This document shows positions 25,716 through 34,854 of a DNA stretch of 64,000 bases, one piece after another. Location of the stretch: contig CAYPXH010000004.1 in assembly GCA_964414755.1 (NCBI GenBank), positions 1 to 64,000 on the forward strand. The letters run 5' to 3'. Below the pieces are notes generated by a model that did not search any database, was not told the DNA's origin, and saw only the letters and a list, made by a program, of their open reading frames with translations. The stretch is from JAEUKQ01 sp964414755 (GTDB lineage: Bacteria > Pseudomonadota > Alphaproteobacteria > JAEUKQ01). The position numbers and the translations under genes were made by a program. Within the stretch, counting starts at the first letter, position 1; each line of letters begins with the position of its first letter.

Positions 25716-26840
25716 TTATTTTTTAAAAAATTCTACAATTCTGGCAACCAGCCTATCTGCAACCTGTTTTTTATTCATGCGTGGCCAGGATTCAGTTGCT
25801 TTTTCTGTTACAAAGGTAACAGTGTTATGGGTGTTGTCAAAGACATTTTCTGGTTGATAAACAAAATTTGCAACAACCCAGTTGCAGTTCTTTTCAAGAC
25901 GTTTGCGGCTAGCATTACTAACAAGATCATCAGTTTCAGCTGCAAAACCAACAACCAGTTTTGGCCGTGCTGTATCACGCAGGTGCCCAATTACACTAAT
26001 AATGTCCGGATTCTTAACTAGATTAAGCTGCAATTTATCCGTGCCAGCGGTTTTTTTTATTTTTTGACTTAAGATTTTGTCGGGTCGCCAATCAGCAACA
26101 GCGGCTGCACCAACAAAAATATCGGCCGGTAACAATTTTTCGCAAGCCTCCAGCATATCTATTGCCGACAACGCATGAACGACCTTTAAGCCGTTGGGTG
26201 GAATAACATTTGTTTTTCCACGAACAACTGTTACGTCCGCACCTGCAAATGCTAAAGATTCAGCAATACTGTACCCTTGACGGCCTGATGAATGGTTGCT
26301 GATATAACGAACTGGGTCGATCATTTCTTGGGTAGCACCAGTGGTAATAATTGCTTTTAGGCCTTTTAAAGGCTTAAGATTAATGCCAACAATCAGGCGA
26401 TTAATCTCGGCCGCTATTACTTCCGGCCCAGCCATACGACCNNNNNNNNNNNNNNNNNNNNNNNNNNNNNNNNNNNNNNNNNNNNNNNNNNNNNNNNNNN
26501 NNNNNNNNNNNNNNNNNNNNNNNNNNNNNNNNNNNNNNNNNTTTGCCAGGCCGGTGGCAAGCTTGGCGATAATATCGGCTGTTGCCGGTGCAACAACTAC
26601 TAAATCAGCCGAACGACTTAATTGTATATGACCAAATTGTTCATCTGTAGGTGAAAACAAGTCGCTAAAAACCTTATCACCGCTAATTGCGGTTAAGGAT
26701 AATGGTGTAACAAAATGACTGCCTGCCTCTGTTAAAACACAACGGACTGATATTTGATAAGACTGTTTTAACAGCCTGATCAATTCAAGGCTTTTATAGG
26801 CTGCAATTCCCCCACTAATAATCAACAGAACTTTTTTCAT
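25716..26840 (-). CDS. coaBC: CoaBC: phosphopantothenoylcysteine decarboxylase / phosphopantothenate-cysteine ligase (interrupted by assembly gap)
   Basis: This bifunctional enzyme carries out two steps of coenzyme A synthesis. The N-terminal flavoprotein half shows ISGGIAAYKSLELIRLLK, the catalytic His region FGHIQLSR and VVAPATADIIAKLATG. The 100-N gap then removes the substrate-binding PAMN-type motif and the cysteine flap. The sequence resumes at GRMAGPE and continues through the ligase half with TTGATQEMIDPVRYISNHSSG, KNPDIIS and VGFAAETDD. The frame is open across the Ns. The stated length of 374 aa includes 34 unknown residues; compared with E. coli Dfp about 60 residues should lie there, so the real gene is probably about 400 aa. 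It is followed by dut on the same strand. Confidence 0.93.
   Translation of the reverse strand: MKKVLLIISGGIAAYKSLELIRLLKQSYQISVRCVLTEAGSHFVTPLSLTAISGDKVFSDLFSPTDEQFGHIQLSRSADLVVVAPATADIIAKLATGLAXXXXXXXXXXXXXXXXXXXXXXXXXXXXXXXXXXGRMAGPEVIAAEINRLIVGINLKPLKGLKAIITTGATQEMIDPVRYISNHSSGRQGYSIAESLAFAGADVTVVRGKTNVIPPNGLKVVHALSAIDMLEACEKLLPADIFVGAAAVADWRPDKILSQKIKKTAGTDKLQLNLVKNPDIISVIGHLRDTARPKLVVGFAAETDDLVSNASRKRLEKNCNWVVANFVYQPENVFDNTHNTVTFVTEKATESWPRMNKKQVADRLVARIVEFFKK
26442..26541. other. assembly gap, 100 Ns
   Basis: A run of exactly 100 Ns sits inside coaBC. Exactly 100 is the usual placeholder for a gap of unknown length, and the family alignment suggests the missing DNA is closer to 180 nt. 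Confidence 0.98.
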
Positions 26841-26881
26841 TGATGCCCCCTAAAAAGGTCAATAAAGGTGTTTACCCGGAT

Positions 26882-28447
26882 TTAATGAAGAAAAAACCAG
26901 CTTGCCAAGGCAATTATTGATAACCATAGTAAACTATCATTAACGTAGCGAAAACGCCGATAACGAGTTATTAGCAATTGTTGTGTAATATGCTCACGGT
27001 TTGCAACGGTATCCAAGGTTTTTTCGAATTTTCCGGTTAATTCTGGGATGCGCTCTAAAACCTTGATACCTTGATGAAGGCTGTTGGCAATTCGTGCTTC
27101 TATTCCACGGTTTTCCTGCATCCACCCAGCAATCATTGGTTTAATTAAAATCCATATATTCAGGTCAGGATTTAAGTGTCTGCCTATTCCTTCAGCCATC
27201 AACATGTTTTTTTGTAATAATAAAAGTTGGGGTTGAATTTCCATACGGTATGTTTTGGCAAGTCTAAATAGTTGTGATAACAGCTTTGCTAAAGAAATTT
27301 CATCCAGTGATAAACCAACAATCGGTTCACCAATGGCCCGGCATGACTGTGCAAAGTTTTCCAGGTTTGTTCCAGCGGGGATGTACCCCGCCCGTAAATG
27401 AACTTTGGCAACTTTTAAGTAATTGCGTTCTAAGAAAGCGCGCAACATATCAACCAAATAATACTGACTTTTTTTATCAAGACGTCCCATAATACCAAAA
27501 TCGACAACGGCAATTTTACCGTCATGTGTTACAAACATATTTCCAGGATGTTGATCACCGTGGAAATACCCATCGCGAAAAACCTGTTTAAAAAACGCTT
27601 CGGCAGCATTTTTAAGAATAACATTAATATCAATACCAGCTTTGATCAGCGCTTCTTTATCATCGATATTCCAGCCATGTATCCGTTCCTGAGTTAGGAT
27701 GCGTTGTGATGTATACCGCCAGTCAATAACAGGAACTTTATAAGTTGAGTCATTTTTAAAATAATCCCCTAATTCGGCTGCCGCGGCAGCTTCAAGGCGT
27801 AGATCCATTTCACGCTCGGCAACTTCGATGAAGGTCTCGGTAATATCCAATAATTTTAGTCGCCGCAGCTTGGGTACAAGGCGGTTTAATAAGTGGGCTA
27901 ACCAAAGAAACAAGGCCATATCACGCAGAAAAGATTTTTCAATACCCGGACGCAGAACTTTTACTGCAACGTCGATCACTCCACTATTCAGTGGTTTTTT
28001 AAGTTTGGCAAAGTGCACTTGGGCAATTGAGGCAGCAGAAACAGGTACGGGATCAAAATCATCGAAAAACTCTTCCAATTCCTGACCCAGTTCTTGTTTA
28101 ATGCTTTGCCGTACAATTTTGTAGGAAAAAGGTTGTAACCGATCGCGCAACATTGCCAGGTCGGTTGCCATAGCCTCGCCAATTAGGTCCGAACGGGTTG
28201 ACAATGTTTGTCCGAATTTAACAAAGGCTGGACCTAAATGTGTAAAAGCCTGCCGTAAATGTTCACCCGGCCTATGCCTTTTATTACCACGGAACATAAC
28301 CAACTGAAATATTCGACCAATCCATACTAAAAAGGCTAGTCGACCACTACCACGCACCAGAACAAAAACAGGTTCTAGCGCACCAAAACGGGCTAGGGTA
28401 AAAACAATTGTTAATAGACGAAAAATATGTTTTGCTGACTGCCACAT
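26882..28447 (-). CDS. ubiB: ubiquinone biosynthesis atypical kinase/ATPase UbiB
   Basis: UbiB is an ADCK-type membrane-associated ATPase needed for ubiquinone synthesis. The start at 28447 follows the ubiE stop by 2 nt and gives 521 aa. Characteristic motifs are FVKFGQTLSTRSDLIG (KxGQ), AASIAQVHFA, the HGDQHPGNMFV catalytic loop and VDFGIMGRL (metal-binding DFG). A C-terminal hydrophobic segment (LLWLSIIALASWFFLH) anchors it to the inner membrane. It is coupled to ubiE. Confidence 0.95.
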   Translation of the reverse strand: MWQSAKHIFRLLTIVFTLARFGALEPVFVLVRGSGRLAFLVWIGRIFQLVMFRGNKRHRPGEHLRQAFTHLGPAFVKFGQTLSTRSDLIGEAMATDLAMLRDRLQPFSYKIVRQSIKQELGQELEEFFDDFDPVPVSAASIAQVHFAKLKKPLNSGVIDVAVKVLRPGIEKSFLRDMALFLWLAHLLNRLVPKLRRLKLLDITETFIEVAEREMDLRLEAAAAAELGDYFKNDSTYKVPVIDWRYTSQRILTQERIHGWNIDDKEALIKAGIDINVILKNAAEAFFKQVFRDGYFHGDQHPGNMFVTHDGKIAVVDFGIMGRLDKKSQYYLVDMLRAFLERNYLKVAKVHLRAGYIPAGTNLENFAQSCRAIGEPIVGLSLDEISLAKLLSQLFRLAKTYRMEIQPQLLLLQKNMLMAEGIGRHLNPDLNIWILIKPMIAGWMQENRGIEARIANSLHQGIKVLERIPELTGKFEKTLDTVANREHITQQLLITRYRRFRYVNDSLLWLSIIALASWFFLH

Positions 28448-28449
28448 TA

Positions 28450-29229
28450 TTACACCCGCCACGCTGTATGAATCGCTACAATCCCGCCGGTTAGACTATA
28501 ATATTGTCCATGGCGAAAGCCAGCCTGGTTTAATTTGTCCAGCAGGTGTTCGGGGGTTGGAAATTTGCGAATACTTTCAACAAGATATTGATACGAATGT
28601 TGGTCCTGTGCAATCAATTGTCCCAATCTTGGCAGAACATGGAATGAATAAAGATCATAAAAACGCTGTAAAAAGGGCAGCGCGCTTGGACTAAATTCCA
28701 AACAGCAAAAAAGCGCTCCTGGTTTTAACACCCGGTAAGCTTGCTTTAATGCATCATCAATCCTACTTATGTTTCTTAGTCCAAACGCAATGGTGTATAA
28801 ATCGAATTTTTGACTTTGGAAGGGTAGAAGTTCGGCATTTGCTTGCACCCATTCGATAGAATGAAGAATCCCCTTGGCTGTGGCTTTTTTTTGACCAACA
28901 TCAAGCATTGCTTGGGTTAGGTCGGCAACAGTTATGGTGCCGCCTTTTGTTTGCATTAATTGTTGGCCGCCACAGGCTTGAAGCAGACGAAAGGCTATGT
29001 CACCTGTACCACCCGCCACATCCAGAATGTGTTGACTTGCATTTGGTCGGCATAAGGAAATCATAGAATTTTTCCACAATCGGTGAATGCCAAAAGACAT
29101 CAAATCGTTCATCAGGTCATATTTGCGGGCTACGCTGTTAAAAACATCAAGCACAAGAGCGGTTTTTTCCGTGGCTTCAACACGCTGGTTGCCAAACCAT
29201 ACAGGCGATGTATCTTGTTGATTATTCAT
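28450..29229 (-). CDS. ubiE: ubiquinone/menaquinone biosynthesis C-methyltransferase UbiE
   Basis: UbiE methylates the benzoquinol ring using S-adenosylmethionine. The 259-aa protein has VFNSVARKYDLMNDLMSFG, the SAM-binding LDVAGGTGDIAFRLL, AFGLRNISRIDDAL and the C-terminal YYSLTGGIVAIHTAWR, all diagnostic. It is divergent from mutM (39 nt between the starts), the order known from rhizobia and other alphaproteobacteria. Confidence 0.96.
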   Translation of the reverse strand: MNNQQDTSPVWFGNQRVEATEKTALVLDVFNSVARKYDLMNDLMSFGIHRLWKNSMISLCRPNASQHILDVAGGTGDIAFRLLQACGGQQLMQTKGGTITVADLTQAMLDVGQKKATAKGILHSIEWVQANAELLPFQSQKFDLYTIAFGLRNISRIDDALKQAYRVLKPGALFCCLEFSPSALPFLQRFYDLYSFHVLPRLGQLIAQDQHSYQYLVESIRKFPTPEHLLDKLNQAGFRHGQYYSLTGGIVAIHTAWRV

Positions 29230-29268
29230 ATCGTGCCACTTTGCTTAATATTGATAAAGGTTTTTTGA

Positions 29269-30096
29269 ATGCCCGAACTACCCGAAGTTGAAACAACCTG
29301 CCGTGGCCTACAAAAGCATATGGCGGGTGCTGTTATCCAGCAAGTCTTGTTATCGCGATCCGATTTGCGTAAACCTGTTCCAGACAATTTAGGCTCCATT
29401 CTTTCCGGCAAAAAAGTTGATCAGGTAAAAAGGCGGAGCAAGTATATCTTGATATTTTTAGAAGAACAATATGTTCTGCTTATTCATCTTGGTATGTCGG
29501 GACGTATTATTCATGCGCCGCGGGCAATCCAACGCGACCGGCATGATCATTTATGTTGGCAAATCAATAATGGTGGCTGGTTTCATTTTCGCGACCCCAG
29601 GCGTTTTGGGCTAATTGATCTTTTGAAAAAAACAGACATCAAAAATTATCCCTTATTTCAAAACCTTGGCCCCGAGCCCTTAGATGACACTTTTACCAAT
29701 AAATTTTTAGGGCAAATTCTGCAAAAACGGGATACACCAATTAAAACATTATTGCTGAATCAACAAATAATTGCTGGAATTGGAAATATCTATGCTTGTG
29801 AAAGCCTTTTTTATGCGGGCATATCGCCATGGCGGCCTGCAAAATCGCTAGGCAAGAACGAAGTAAATATTTTGCGGGATATGATTCGTCAAACCTTAAA
29901 CAAGGCAATAGCTGCTGGTGGATCTTCCGCGCGCGATTATATACAACCAAGTGGGGAAATGGGTCTTTTCCAACACCAATGGGTGGTATATGACCAGGAA
30001 GGAAAAGCATGCCAACGTCCATCGTGCAGTGGTACAATAAAGCGCAGTGTACAGGCGGGCAGGTCAACTTTTTATTGCCCTTGTTGTCAACAATAG
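29269..30096 (+). CDS. mutM: formamidopyrimidine-DNA glycosylase
   Basis: MutM removes 8-oxoguanine and formamidopyrimidines and cuts the backbone. The 275-aa protein begins MPELPEVETTCRGL with the catalytic Pro2 and Glu3 and has the HLGMSGRI loop with the conserved Met. The C-terminal zinc finger reads CQRPSC...CPCC, with the C-x4-C first half found in alphaproteobacteria, and contains GRSTFYC. Complete and normal in length. Confidence 0.97.
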   Translation: MPELPEVETTCRGLQKHMAGAVIQQVLLSRSDLRKPVPDNLGSILSGKKVDQVKRRSKYILIFLEEQYVLLIHLGMSGRIIHAPRAIQRDRHDHLCWQINNGGWFHFRDPRRFGLIDLLKKTDIKNYPLFQNLGPEPLDDTFTNKFLGQILQKRDTPIKTLLLNQQIIAGIGNIYACESLFYAGISPWRPAKSLGKNEVNILRDMIRQTLNKAIAAGGSSARDYIQPSGEMGLFQHQWVVYDQEGKACQRPSCSGTIKRSVQAGRSTFYCPCCQQ

Positions 30097-30165
30097 AAGG
30101 ATTGATTAGCTATGATAAAAGGGTTAGGGTGCACATAAAATTCTATCTAACAAATATAAGGATTA

Positions 30166-30945
30166 ATGATGAACTATCAAAATATTATTGCTGAAAAGCG
30201 GGGCAAGGTTGGTTGGATAGCTTTAAACCGCTCCAAGGCATTAAATGCACTGTGCCACGACCTGATCCAGGAATTAAATCAGGCTATAAACCAATTTGAG
30301 GATGATACGTCTATTCATGTTTTGGTATTAACCGGTAGCGAGAAAGCTTTTGCTGCTGGTGCCGATATTCGCGAGATGAAGGATCGTGATTATATGGATG
30401 TATATAAATCTGATTTTATTACCAAGGGTTGGCAACGCGTTGCCAGTTGCAGGAAACCTGTTATAGCTGCGGTAGCAGGTTATGCACTTGGAGGCGGATG
30501 TGAAATTGCCATGATGTGTGATATAATTTTAGCGGCTGATACCGCAAAGTTTGGCCAACCCGAGATCAATTTGGGTACTATTCCCGGTTCTGGGGGCACA
30601 CAAAGACTGACAAAAATTATAGGTAAATCAAAAGCTATGGAGATGTGCCTTTCAGGGCGTATTATGGACGCTGCTGAAGCGGAAAAGTGCGGTTTGGTAA
30701 GCAGGGTTATTGCCGCTGCCGATCTGTTGCAAGAAACGATGAAACTGGCAGAAAAAATTGCGGCTATGTCATTACCGGTGGCAATGATGGTTAAAGAATC
30801 TGTGAACAGATCATACGAGACAGCCTTGGCTGAAGGGTTGCTTTTTGAACGTCGCTTATTTCATTCAACCTTTGCATTACAGGATCAAAAAGAGGGGATG
30901 AATGCTTTTGTTGAAAAGCGGCCACCTCAATTCAAGAATATCTAA
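30166..30945 (+). CDS. enoyl-CoA hydratase
   Basis: The crotonase-fold enzyme hydrates 2-enoyl-CoA in fatty-acid or amino-acid degradation. The 259-aa sequence has KAFAAGADIREM (oxyanion hole), YALGGGCEIAMMCDI, with the first catalytic Glu in GCEIA, and PEINLGTIPGSGGTQRL with the second catalytic Glu. Two adjacent ATGs (30166 and 30169) are preceded by AAGGAT; the second gives MNYQNIIAEKRG. This gene is a neighbour of mutM in several alphaproteobacteria, where it often precedes rpsT; here rpsT is 6.5 kb away. Confidence 0.92.
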   Translation: MMNYQNIIAEKRGKVGWIALNRSKALNALCHDLIQELNQAINQFEDDTSIHVLVLTGSEKAFAAGADIREMKDRDYMDVYKSDFITKGWQRVASCRKPVIAAVAGYALGGGCEIAMMCDIILAADTAKFGQPEINLGTIPGSGGTQRLTKIIGKSKAMEMCLSGRIMDAAEAEKCGLVSRVIAAADLLQETMKLAEKIAAMSLPVAMMVKESVNRSYETALAEGLLFERRLFHSTFALQDQKEGMNAFVEKRPPQFKNI

Positions 30946-31011
30946 AACAAGCACAGTAATCATACAAATCTTATCCCAGCAAAATCGGAAGAAGGCATTG
31001 GGCAACAGATA

Positions 31012-32292
31012 ATGATTGCAAGCAAACGATTGCAACAGCGAACGTTGGTATTTATTCGTTGGCTAGCCATTGCTGGCCAACTAGGCGCAGTTATTTTTGT
31101 AGCCTTTGTTTTGGGTTACGATTTTCCGTGGGTATGGTGTTTCGGTGCCGTGTTTGCTTTAGCCGTTATTAACATCGTGGCTGGTGCAACTAATCCTAGG
31201 CCATTTTTAGGGGATTACGCGGCAGGGGCCTATTTATCATTTGATATGATTGAGCTTAGCTTTCTTCTATACCTAACAGGTGGTATTAATAACCCTTTTG
31301 CCATGCTTATACTAGCCCCAATTACTGTTTCAGCCACTATGTTGTCGCGTACAGTTACCATTTTTCTTATTGGCTTGGGATTCGCCTTAATCATTTTTTT
31401 ATCATTCTTTCACTATCCGCTGCCACTAGGACAAGAAATGGCAAAATTACCCATAATATATTCATGGGGACAGTTAACAGCCCTTTGTCTATCCTTGGTT
31501 TTTATCGCTTCTTACTTGGCTATTGTTTCTGCAGACTCACAAAAATTGTCGGGTGCGGTGTTCGAGATGCAAAAACTGTTGGATCAACAGGGGCGTATAT
31601 CTGCCTTGGGTGCCCAGGCTGCTGCGGCTGCACATGCTTTGGGTACACCGCTCGCTACAATTTCAATTGTCGCCAAAGAGCTACAACAAGAACCCCAAAA
31701 CACCAAGCAATGGAAACAAGATATAGAATTACTACAAACTGAAACCAAACGTTGTCAGAATATTTTAGCAAGTCTGGGGCAGGGTTTGAAAATGCAGCCA
31801 TTCGGTGCGTCAGAAGATACTTTTCTTGATGGATCTTTTAGCCAATTACCATTGCCATCATTGATTGAATTGGCTGCTGAACCTTATATAAGGGAAGATA
31901 TTGATTGGAGCATTAAAACAAAGCTGCCGACTAATGCTATTCCCAAACTTTTCCCAAAAGCAGAAATTTTGCATGGATTTGGTAATTTGTTGCAAAATGC
32001 TTTTCAATTTGCACGTTCAACAGTGCAGGTGCTGATTGATCACGATCAACATAATTATCTTGTTATTATTCAGGATGATGGTCCAGGTTTTACAACAGAA
32101 ATTCTTGACAGGCTTGGCGAACCTTATATATCAACGGGTGCCCAGAATCGCAGCCCAGCTGGGACAAGTCATATGGGTTTAGGAATTTTTATTGCGCAGA
32201 CAACGCTTGCAACATTACCAGCCCGGATAATTTTTGAAAATCAACGCAATGGTGGTGGGCAGGTAACCGTTATTTGGGCAAAGAAAGGTTGA
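31012..32292 (+). CDS. regB: RegB/PrrB/ActS-type redox-responsive sensor histidine kinase
   Basis: RegB kinases read the redox state of the quinone pool and phosphorylate RegA. The 426-aa protein has about six transmembrane helices in residues 12-175, including the quinone-interaction loop GGINNPF (residues 90-96). The phosphoacceptor His208 lies in AAAHALGTPLATIS, and the conserved redox-active Cys248 in TKRCQNIL. The ATPase domain has N-box GNLLQNAFQFA, G1 DDGPGF and G2 MGLGIFIAQ. It is followed 40 nt later by regA. The presence of the quinone motif and the cysteine supports normal redox sensing. Confidence 0.92.
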   Translation: MIASKRLQQRTLVFIRWLAIAGQLGAVIFVAFVLGYDFPWVWCFGAVFALAVINIVAGATNPRPFLGDYAAGAYLSFDMIELSFLLYLTGGINNPFAMLILAPITVSATMLSRTVTIFLIGLGFALIIFLSFFHYPLPLGQEMAKLPIIYSWGQLTALCLSLVFIASYLAIVSADSQKLSGAVFEMQKLLDQQGRISALGAQAAAAAHALGTPLATISIVAKELQQEPQNTKQWKQDIELLQTETKRCQNILASLGQGLKMQPFGASEDTFLDGSFSQLPLPSLIELAAEPYIREDIDWSIKTKLPTNAIPKLFPKAEILHGFGNLLQNAFQFARSTVQVLIDHDQHNYLVIIQDDGPGFTTEILDRLGEPYISTGAQNRSPAGTSHMGLGIFIAQTTLATLPARIIFENQRNGGGQVTVIWAKKG

Positions 32293-32332
32293 CCAAAATT
32301 TCTAGAATCCCATATAATGTTTATGGTGCAAA

Positions 32333-32920
32333 ATGAAGCAAAAGCAAAATACAGACATCCAGCAAGTAACGGAACAAACAAGCAAAGAACAAACAGGCAA
32401 AATTTTGCTGATTGTTGATGATGATCAAGTTTTTCGGCAGCGTTTGGCTTTAGCAATGGAAAAGCGCGGGTATATAACCCATACAGCTGAAAACAGTAAA
32501 GACGCCTTAACAGTAGCAGCCCAGGTTATGCCCGATTATGCCATAGTTGATCTGCGGTTGGTAAACGAAAATGGGCTTGAAATTGTCCCAGCCCTTCGTC
32601 ACCTGAAAGAAAAAATGCGCATAATAATGTTGACTGGTTATGGAAATATCGCAACAGCGGTTGCCTCGGTTAAGGCTGGTGCTGTTGACTATTTGGCAAA
32701 ACCCGCTGATGCAGATGCCATTGAAGCTGCATTACTGCAGAAAAAAAGTGAGTTGCCAGAAATATCACCAGTATTAATGAGTGCAGATCGTGTCCGTTGG
32801 GAATATATTCAGCGGGTTTTTGAACAATGTGGTCGAAATGTTTCTGAAACAGCGCGTAGCTTGCGCATGCACCGGCGAACATTGCAGCGGATTTTAGGCA
32901 AATATGCCCCTAAAGATTAA
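32333..32920 (+). CDS. regA: RegA/PrrA/ActR-type response regulator
   Basis: RegA is the DNA-binding partner of RegB and controls respiration, carbon and nitrogen fixation and related redox regulons in alphaproteobacteria. The 195-aa protein has a receiver domain with LLIVDDDQ, phosphoacceptor Asp73 in YAIVDLRLVNENG, LTGYG and the conserved Lys in YLAKPAD. The C-terminus carries the Fis-type helix-turn-helix (VSETARSLRMHRRTLQRIL), nearly invariant in the family. The N-terminal 22 residues are a Gln/Lys-rich extension. The last 17 nt overlap rsmB. Confidence 0.93.
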   Translation: MKQKQNTDIQQVTEQTSKEQTGKILLIVDDDQVFRQRLALAMEKRGYITHTAENSKDALTVAAQVMPDYAIVDLRLVNENGLEIVPALRHLKEKMRIIMLTGYGNIATAVASVKAGAVDYLAKPADADAIEAALLQKKSELPEISPVLMSADRVRWEYIQRVFEQCGRNVSETARSLRMHRRTLQRILGKYAPKD

Positions 32921-34229
32921 TCCTGGTATTTTTACTAAACATCCCCCGGCAGTTCAAACTAGGCTTATTATAGCCCATGCTATAGGGTTAATGGTCGAGA
33001 GTCAGGATAAAATTGATCAGGCACTTGTTAAAAGTGGTTTCTTACAGCTTAAAGAATTGCGGGACAAATCCTTTTGTAGACTGGTAACTTTGGCAACTTT
33101 ACGGCATTGGGGACAAATACGCCAAGCTTTATTGCCCTACATTAAAAAACCCATTCCTGCGGTTGATGCAGTAGTTTACAACATCATTGCTTCGGCTTTG
33201 GCACAAGTAATTATTTTGAAAACACCACCCCATGCTGTTGTACATACAGCAGTTGAGGCGGTTAAAGTTTTTTACCATCTGCGTAAATATCAAGGATTCG
33301 TGAACGCTATTTTACAGAAATGGTTACGTGATCACCAATCTGGCTTTAATCTGCCAGATGCTCAATTTAATTATCCAAACTGGCTTTTACAGTCATGGAG
33401 CAGCTTGTATGGGAGTATAAAAACCGATAAAATTATTTCCAGTTTTCAACAAGAACCAATGTTGCATCTGTCGATAAAAAATCAAACTGAATATTGGGCG
33501 ATGCAGTTACAGGCAAAGCATCTTACCGAAAATGTTTACTATCGACAAACAGATGGCGATATTAGCCATCTCCCAGGATACCACGAAGGAGCATGGTGGA
33601 TACAAAATGCTGCAGCGACGCTACCAGCGTCGTTACTGCATATACAACCTGGAGAACGTGTTTTGGATTTATGTGCTGCACCGGGTGGTAAAACCGCTCA
33701 ATTAGCTGCTACTGGTGCTTTCGTGACGGCGGTAGATAATGATGGAGTACGTTTAAACATATTGCAGCAGAATATGCGGCGTCTGGGATTAGAAGCTGAT
33801 ATAGTGCAAGCTGATGTGTGCGCGTGGCGACCATCAGCACCCGCCCATTATATTTTGTTAGATGCCCCATGTTCGGCAACCGGAACACTGCGCAGACACC
33901 CGGAAATCGCCTGGCGGCGAACTTTGAACGATATTGACCGGTTGGTTGGTCAGCAGCGACAATTGTTACAATCTGCCTATCATATGTTGGCACCCGGCGG
34001 TAAGATGATATATGCAACTTGTTCGTTACAGCCAGAGGAAGGGGAACAGCAAATAGAATGGTTTTTGGCAACCTACCCTGAAATCAGAATAGACCCTATT
34101 AGACCAGCCGAACCCAACCAATTACAAACAGTAATATCCGACCAGGGAACAATACGCACCATGCCCTATGATCATCCTGAAGCTGGCGGGTTAGACGGGT
34201 TTTTTATAGCGCGGTTACAGCGTGTATAA
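32904..34229 (+). CDS. rsmB: 16S rRNA (cytosine-5) methyltransferase RsmB family
   Basis: RsmB methylates C967 of 16S rRNA in E. coli. The 441-aa protein has an N-terminal NusB-like helical domain (about residues 15-140) and a C-terminal SAM-dependent domain. Motifs are DLCAAPGGKTAQLA, DAPCSATGTLRRHPEIAW with the conserved PC, and YATCSLQPEEGEQQ with the nucleophilic Cys in TCS. The start overlaps the end of regA by 17 nt, so the two may be translationally coupled. A decayed gene follows on the opposite strand. Confidence 0.92.
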   Translation: MPLKINPGIFTKHPPAVQTRLIIAHAIGLMVESQDKIDQALVKSGFLQLKELRDKSFCRLVTLATLRHWGQIRQALLPYIKKPIPAVDAVVYNIIASALAQVIILKTPPHAVVHTAVEAVKVFYHLRKYQGFVNAILQKWLRDHQSGFNLPDAQFNYPNWLLQSWSSLYGSIKTDKIISSFQQEPMLHLSIKNQTEYWAMQLQAKHLTENVYYRQTDGDISHLPGYHEGAWWIQNAAATLPASLLHIQPGERVLDLCAAPGGKTAQLAATGAFVTAVDNDGVRLNILQQNMRRLGLEADIVQADVCAWRPSAPAHYILLDAPCSATGTLRRHPEIAWRRTLNDIDRLVGQQRQLLQSAYHMLAPGGKMIYATCSLQPEEGEQQIEWFLATYPEIRIDPIRPAEPNQLQTVISDQGTIRTMPYDHPEAGGLDGFFIARLQRV

Positions 34230-34241
34230 AAAGCCAGGTGG

Positions 34242-34854
34242 CTATTTCTTCTTTTCTATCGGTTGGCGGATAATAACTTTGATCTTATCTGGCGCGGTAC
34301 GATTATGCTTGTTAAGATAGATTTCATGATGACGACCAGCGATGCTGGCATAGCCGCTTTTTTATTTCCGCACGCAAAAAATCAATTGTTGGTTGCTGGG
34401 TTTCATAAGACCACAGAGGCAATATTTAGACGATCTGTTCTTCATGAAATTGGGCAAAATTCACATTAATCCTAGTGCCAGAAGGTCTTTATTGGCAGCG
34501 GCCTGCTTTAATGCTTCGTGAACCATTTTTTGTTAATCAATGTTGGCTGCGTAACCATGGCAACCCAATGCCAAAGTGATTTTTGTGCAAGCGTAAAAAT
34601 ATGTGGCGGGTTAACACATCACAACCCCTCAAGCGGGATTACTGAATAATTGATAGACTGGTTTTTCTTAACAATCAATTTAAGGGCATATGACACCATA
34701 GAAAGACCTTCTAAGGCTTGTTTGCAAGATCGTGATACACCAGGATCACCCTGAACTGAACATCAATCATTAAGTAATGAAAAGGGAAGGCATCAACAAT
34801 ATTAACAACTGATTTTTTAGAATTATAAAAAGATAATAATTCTTTTTTCAGATC
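34242..34854 (-). pseudogene. decayed GyrI-like domain protein (multiple frameshifts and stops)
   Basis: Reading the minus strand in all frames gives ordered fragments of one protein of about 200 aa. They are DLKKELLSFY and FPFHYLMID, then GDPGVSRSCKQALEGLSMVS and INYSVIPLEGL, then LAQKSLWHWVAMVTQP, VHEALKQAAANKDLLALG, FAQFHEEQI, LWSYETQQPTIDFLRAEIKK and GYASIAGRHHEIYLN with TAPDKIKVIIRQPI. I know this order from a GyrI-like small-molecule-binding family. Lesions include a 5-bp tandem duplication (34751-34760), a TGA (34621-34619) where the family has Trp after PLEGL, at least three more frame changes and an internal TAA. The 5' end overlaps the rmuC stop. No functional product is expected. 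Confidence 0.8.

Noticed and set aside
34263..34469. A 68-codon plus-strand frame after rsmB
   Set aside because: It lies opposite the decayed GyrI-like gene and resembles no known protein; the minus strand explains the region better.
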